A stretch of DNA of 64,000 nucleotides from Candidatus Nanosynbacter sp. TM7-087 (GTDB taxonomy: Bacteria > Patescibacteriota > Saccharimonadia > Saccharimonadales > Saccharimonadaceae). Shown piece after piece: positions 61,325 to 64,000 of this stretch. Made by a program: the position numbers and the translations under genes. Under the pieces are notes generated by a model. The model did not search any database, was not told the origin of the DNA, and worked only from the letters and a program-made list of their open reading frames with translations. Positions within the stretch are counted from its first letter, which is position 1; the number at the start of each line of letters is the position of its first letter. Location of the stretch: NCBI RefSeq assembly GCF_022828365.1, contig NZ_JAJQJU010000003.1, forward strand, positions 29,073 to 93,072, read 5' to 3'.

Positions 61325-62365
61325 ATGTTAGATGATATGAATGTGATAAAACAATACGATCCAGGCGACGTTTTAAGCGGCGTTTTGAATATTCCAGAAC
61401 AAGCTCGGTATGAAGTGTCGATTCACGAAGGTGCGAATCAGCGTCGAGATTTTAAGAATATCGTGATCGCGGGAATGGGCGGTTCGGCTTTAGCGGCTGA
61501 TATGGTTCGAGTTTTGACCGCGGGCTGGTTGCATATTCCGCTTGAAGTGGTGAAGGGTTATGATTTGCCGGGGTTCGTGAGTGAGGAAACGTTGGTTATT
61601 GCGGTTAGTCATTCGGGCAATACCGAGGAAACTCTGAGTTGTTATCAGCAAGCATTGGAGAAGAAGGCGTGTTTGGCAGCTATGTCGACTGGCGGAGCGT
61701 TGATTGAGCGAGCGAAGAGTGACAACGTAACTTACACTCAAGTTCCAGCTGGCGCGCAGCCACGAATGTCGACGGTTTACCATCTGCGAGGATTGTTGAA
61801 ACTATTACAACATTTTTGGATTATTGATAATGATTTGTACGATCAGGTGAAAAATAGTGCTGATTGGTTGGCGGGCGAAATATCTAATTGGACAGCTAAA
61901 ACGCCAGAAGTTGATAATTTGGCGAAGCAGATTGCGAAATTAACAATTGGTAAGACGCTGGTTGTTTTTGGTGGTGAATTGACTTGGCCGTTGGCGTATA
62001 AGTGGAAAATTAGCTGGAATGAATCGGCGAAGAATTTGGCGTTTTCGAATCAATATCCAGAGTTTAATCACAATGAATTTATCGGCTGGTCGTCGCATCC
62101 AGTAGAGAAGCCGTTTACGGTTTTTGATATTCGTAGCAATTTGGAGCGGGACAGAATCCGAGAACGAATGGAGCTGAGTGATCGACTGTTAAGTGGCAAG
62201 CGACCAAAGGCGCACGTACTGGAACTTCGAGGAAAGACGCTTATGGAGCAATTGCTGTGGGGTTTGGTGCTGGCTGACACGGCTAGTATTTACACAGCCA
62301 TTCTCAATAGGGTCAATCCTGGTCCAGTTCAGCTAATTGAAAAATTGAAAGCGGAACTTAGTTAA
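61325..62365 (+). CDS. bifunctional phosphoglucose/phosphomannose isomerase
   Basis: A 346-residue SIS-domain enzyme. VIAGMGGSALAADM and VSHSGNTEETLSCY bind the sugar phosphate, and FNHNEFIGW carries the catalytic glutamate/histidine region of the archaeal-type PGI/PMI family. It would interconvert glucose-6-P, fructose-6-P and mannose-6-P, feeding GDP-mannose made by the enzyme at 1-1002. AAGGAGCG precedes the ATG. Confidence 0.9.
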   Translation: MLDDMNVIKQYDPGDVLSGVLNIPEQARYEVSIHEGANQRRDFKNIVIAGMGGSALAADMVRVLTAGWLHIPLEVVKGYDLPGFVSEETLVIAVSHSGNTEETLSCYQQALEKKACLAAMSTGGALIERAKSDNVTYTQVPAGAQPRMSTVYHLRGLLKLLQHFWIIDNDLYDQVKNSADWLAGEISNWTAKTPEVDNLAKQIAKLTIGKTLVVFGGELTWPLAYKWKISWNESAKNLAFSNQYPEFNHNEFIGWSSHPVEKPFTVFDIRSNLERDRIRERMELSDRLLSGKRPKAHVLELRGKTLMEQLLWGLVLADTASIYTAILNRVNPGPVQLIEKLKAELS

Positions 62366-62366
62366 T

Positions 62367-63578
62367 TTAATATCGTAGAGATTCGATAGGGTCGCGTCTG
62401 GTGGCGCGGGCTGCTGGATATACGCCAGAAATTACGCCGATGATTATTGATAGTCCAATTGATAAGACGGCTGTTTGCCAATAAATATAAGGCGTGAGCG
62501 GTAAATATAAGCTGGCAATATAAGCTCCCACCAAGCCTAAGCCGTAGCCCAATATTCCGCCGAGGAATCCGATGATCGCTGCCTCAATTAGGAATTGATT
62601 GATGATGTCCCAGCCTGTGGCGCCGACGGCTCGTCTGACGCCGACTTCACGCTGGCGCTCGGCGACATTGACAAGCATCACGTTCATAACGCCTATTCCA
62701 CCGATTAACAGAGAAATAATGCCGATGACAGTTAAGATTATCGAGAGAAACCTCGCGACATTAGATTTCTTTTCGTTTATCTCTTCGCCAGAAACGATTC
62801 GATAATTCTTATCGCTATCATGATTCTTCTTCAAAATATCGTCAGCCGATTTTATGACTGAATTGAGATTTTTATGATCTTTGGTAGTTACGATGATTTG
62901 CTGAATTTGCGGCGTTCCTTGAGTGAATTTTTTAATCACAGACAATGGAATAATGGCGGCGTTATTAAAATTCACGTCCAAATAATTGGCTTGATTTTCA
63001 ATATTCTTCAACACGCCAACAACGGTCAATGGTTGATTTCGGATGTAAATAACATTTCCGATGGATCTTTCGGTGCCGAACAAATCGACCGACAATTGCT
63101 GACCGACGACAACTCCGCCGATGTCGTTAATAAATTGTCCAGTAGCAATTTGCAAATTGGCGACGTCTTTTAGCGATTCCGTACTGCCGATTAATGCGGC
63201 GTTTTGGATATCGACTTTACCTTCGCGGGCGCGCAGTTCGGCGTGTAAAAACGCGATCGGCGCGGCTTTTGTGTTGGCAATTTTTTCTATATCCCTGGCG
63301 TCCGTTTCAGTCAATGTGTTGACCGTCGTCGTGTTGTCGGATTCGGTCAGCAGATTCGGGACGGCTTTTTGATTGCCAGACTTAACAATGGCAACAGGAG
63401 CGGATGATTGGTTGGAATTGTCGCCGAATAGGTGATTAAATCCGCCAGTTAGGGATAGAACCATGGTGATGCTGGCGATGCCAATAGCTACGCCTACAAT
63501 TGTCAAAAATGTTCGTCCGCGATTAGCTCGTAGTGCCTGAGTAGCGTTCTCAAAATGATTTTTTACTAATATTTTCAC
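62367..63578 (-). CDS. MacB-type ABC transporter permease
   Basis: A 403-residue permease with the MacB/FtsX layout: N-terminal helix (about 22-42, [18 protein letters not shown]), a large extracellular domain, and three C-terminal helices around [29 protein letters not shown] and [20 protein letters not shown] end. Such proteins couple ATP use to work on external peptides or lipoproteins. ATGA overlap with the ATPase gene. Confidence 0.9.
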   Translation of the reverse strand: MKILVKNHFENATQALRANRGRTFLTIVGVAIGIASITMVLSLTGGFNHLFGDNSNQSSAPVAIVKSGNQKAVPNLLTESDNTTTVNTLTETDARDIEKIANTKAAPIAFLHAELRAREGKVDIQNAALIGSTESLKDVANLQIATGQFINDIGGVVVGQQLSVDLFGTERSIGNVIYIRNQPLTVVGVLKNIENQANYLDVNFNNAAIIPLSVIKKFTQGTPQIQQIIVTTKDHKNLNSVIKSADDILKKNHDSDKNYRIVSGEEINEKKSNVARFLSIILTVIGIISLLIGGIGVMNVMLVNVAERQREVGVRRAVGATGWDIINQFLIEAAIIGFLGGILGYGLGLVGAYIASLYLPLTPYIYWQTAVLSIGLSIIIGVISGVYPAARATRRDPIESLRY

Positions 63579-64000
63579 GATTTTTTCGCCCTCGATTTCT
63601 TTGAAGATTTTTGCTTCTTAGGTTTTTCTTCTTTTTCGTCGTCTACAATTAACCTCTTAGTGAACTTGCGCTTTTCCTTATGCTCGTCAGTGTCTATTTT
63701 TCCGTCCAACATAGTGATGACGCGACTGGCATAATGAGTCAATTCTGGGTTGTGAGTAACCATAATTATGGTATTGCCGCGACGATGTAGGTCGGATAAT
63801 TCTTCCATAATGAGATGACTCGATTTGCTATCCAAATTTCCTGTTGGTTCGTCGGCTAAGATAATTGACGGACTATTAACCAACGCTCTGGCAATTGCTA
63901 CGCGCTGAACCTGACCGCCAGATAATTGATGTGGCATATAATATTCACGCTGTCCCAGATGAAAAGTTTTCAGAATGCGGCTAGCTTCTTGGAGTCGTTT
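63575..64000 (-). CDS. MacB-type ABC transporter ATPase (5' end cut by window edge)
   Basis: The C-terminal 141 residues of an ABC ATPase: signature [15 protein letters not shown], Walker [13 protein letters not shown] and switch MVTHNPEL. A Lys-rich tail of about 35 residues follows the fold. The frame is open to base 64000 ([20 protein letters not shown] precedes the signature), so the Walker A part lies outside. LolD/MacB type by the EPTGNLD motif. Confidence 0.93.
   Translation of the reverse strand, partial: KRLQEASRILKTFHLGQREYYMPHQLSGGQVQRVAIARALVNSPSIILADEPTGNLDSKSSHLIMEELSDLHRRGNTIIMVTHNPELTHYASRVITMLDGKIDTDEHKEKRKFTKRLIVDDEKEEKPKKQKSSKKSRAKKS

Noticed and set aside
1..64000. CRISPR array, insertion sequence or prophage
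   Set aside because: No regular short spaced repeats, transposase, or phage structural genes were found. The phage-like lysozyme domain at 27536-28756 belongs to the secretion operon.
1..64000. Recoded TGA (as in some other CPR lineages)
   Set aside because: Conserved genes end at normal stops including TGA, and none of the recognised proteins needs read-through.

Overview
The window looks like chromosome from a member of Candidatus Saccharibacteria (TM7, Patescibacteria/CPR). The signs are a low-to-moderate GC content, compact gene order, the standard code with TGA as stop, many glycosyltransferases, Mur ligases without their N-terminal domains, tandem copies of the small type IV secretion pilin-like proteins common in CPR genomes, and an Actinobacteria-like lysozyme-type surface protein. 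This assignment rests on recognising protein families; no database search was run.

Layout. 1-21.4 kb is a cell-surface polysaccharide region. It holds mannose-1-phosphate guanylyltransferase (cut by the left edge), a sugar isomerase-like TIM barrel, an SDR epimerase, an FAD oxidoreductase, about eight glycosyltransferases, two polytopic membrane proteins, a Wzm/Wzt-type ABC exporter, a GtrA-like flippase and a large anchored surface protein with an exact 370-bp internal duplication. 21.4-26.3 kb is the replication origin neighbourhood: jag-yidC-rnpA-rpmH point left, dnaA-dnaN point right, and DnaA-box-like sites lie on both sides of dnaA.

26.3-41.5 kb is one long minus-strand operon for a type IV secretion-like envelope machine. 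It encodes two paralogous VirB6/TrbL-type proteins, a PrgI-family protein, a VirB4-associated protein, the VirB4 ATPase, a membrane protein ending in an M15 peptidase domain, a lysozyme plus cysteine-hydrolase protein, and small anchored proteins. 41.5-48.4 kb holds a lipoprotein, six tandem T4SS-pilin-like genes with a seventh on the opposite strand, hsp20, comF, rlmH and three tRNA genes.

48.4-64 kb is mostly housekeeping: two more tRNA-Ser genes, a VanZ/RDD-like membrane protein, valS, a FemAB-like transferase, tsaD, MurE-like and MurF-like ligases, a possible PD-(D/E)XK protein, groES-groEL under a perfect CIRCE operator, a phosphoglucose/phosphomannose isomerase, and a MacB-type ABC transporter cut by the right edge.

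How the parts fit. The isomerase and guanylyltransferase can supply GDP-mannose-type donors. The glycosyltransferases could build a glycan that the ABC exporter moves out. The secretion operon carries its own peptidoglycan-cutting domains and a large pilin set, plausibly for contact with a host bacterium or for DNA uptake (comF is adjacent). A recurring trait is a -10 hexamer only 6-8 bases before the start codon, which implies that many transcripts are leaderless.
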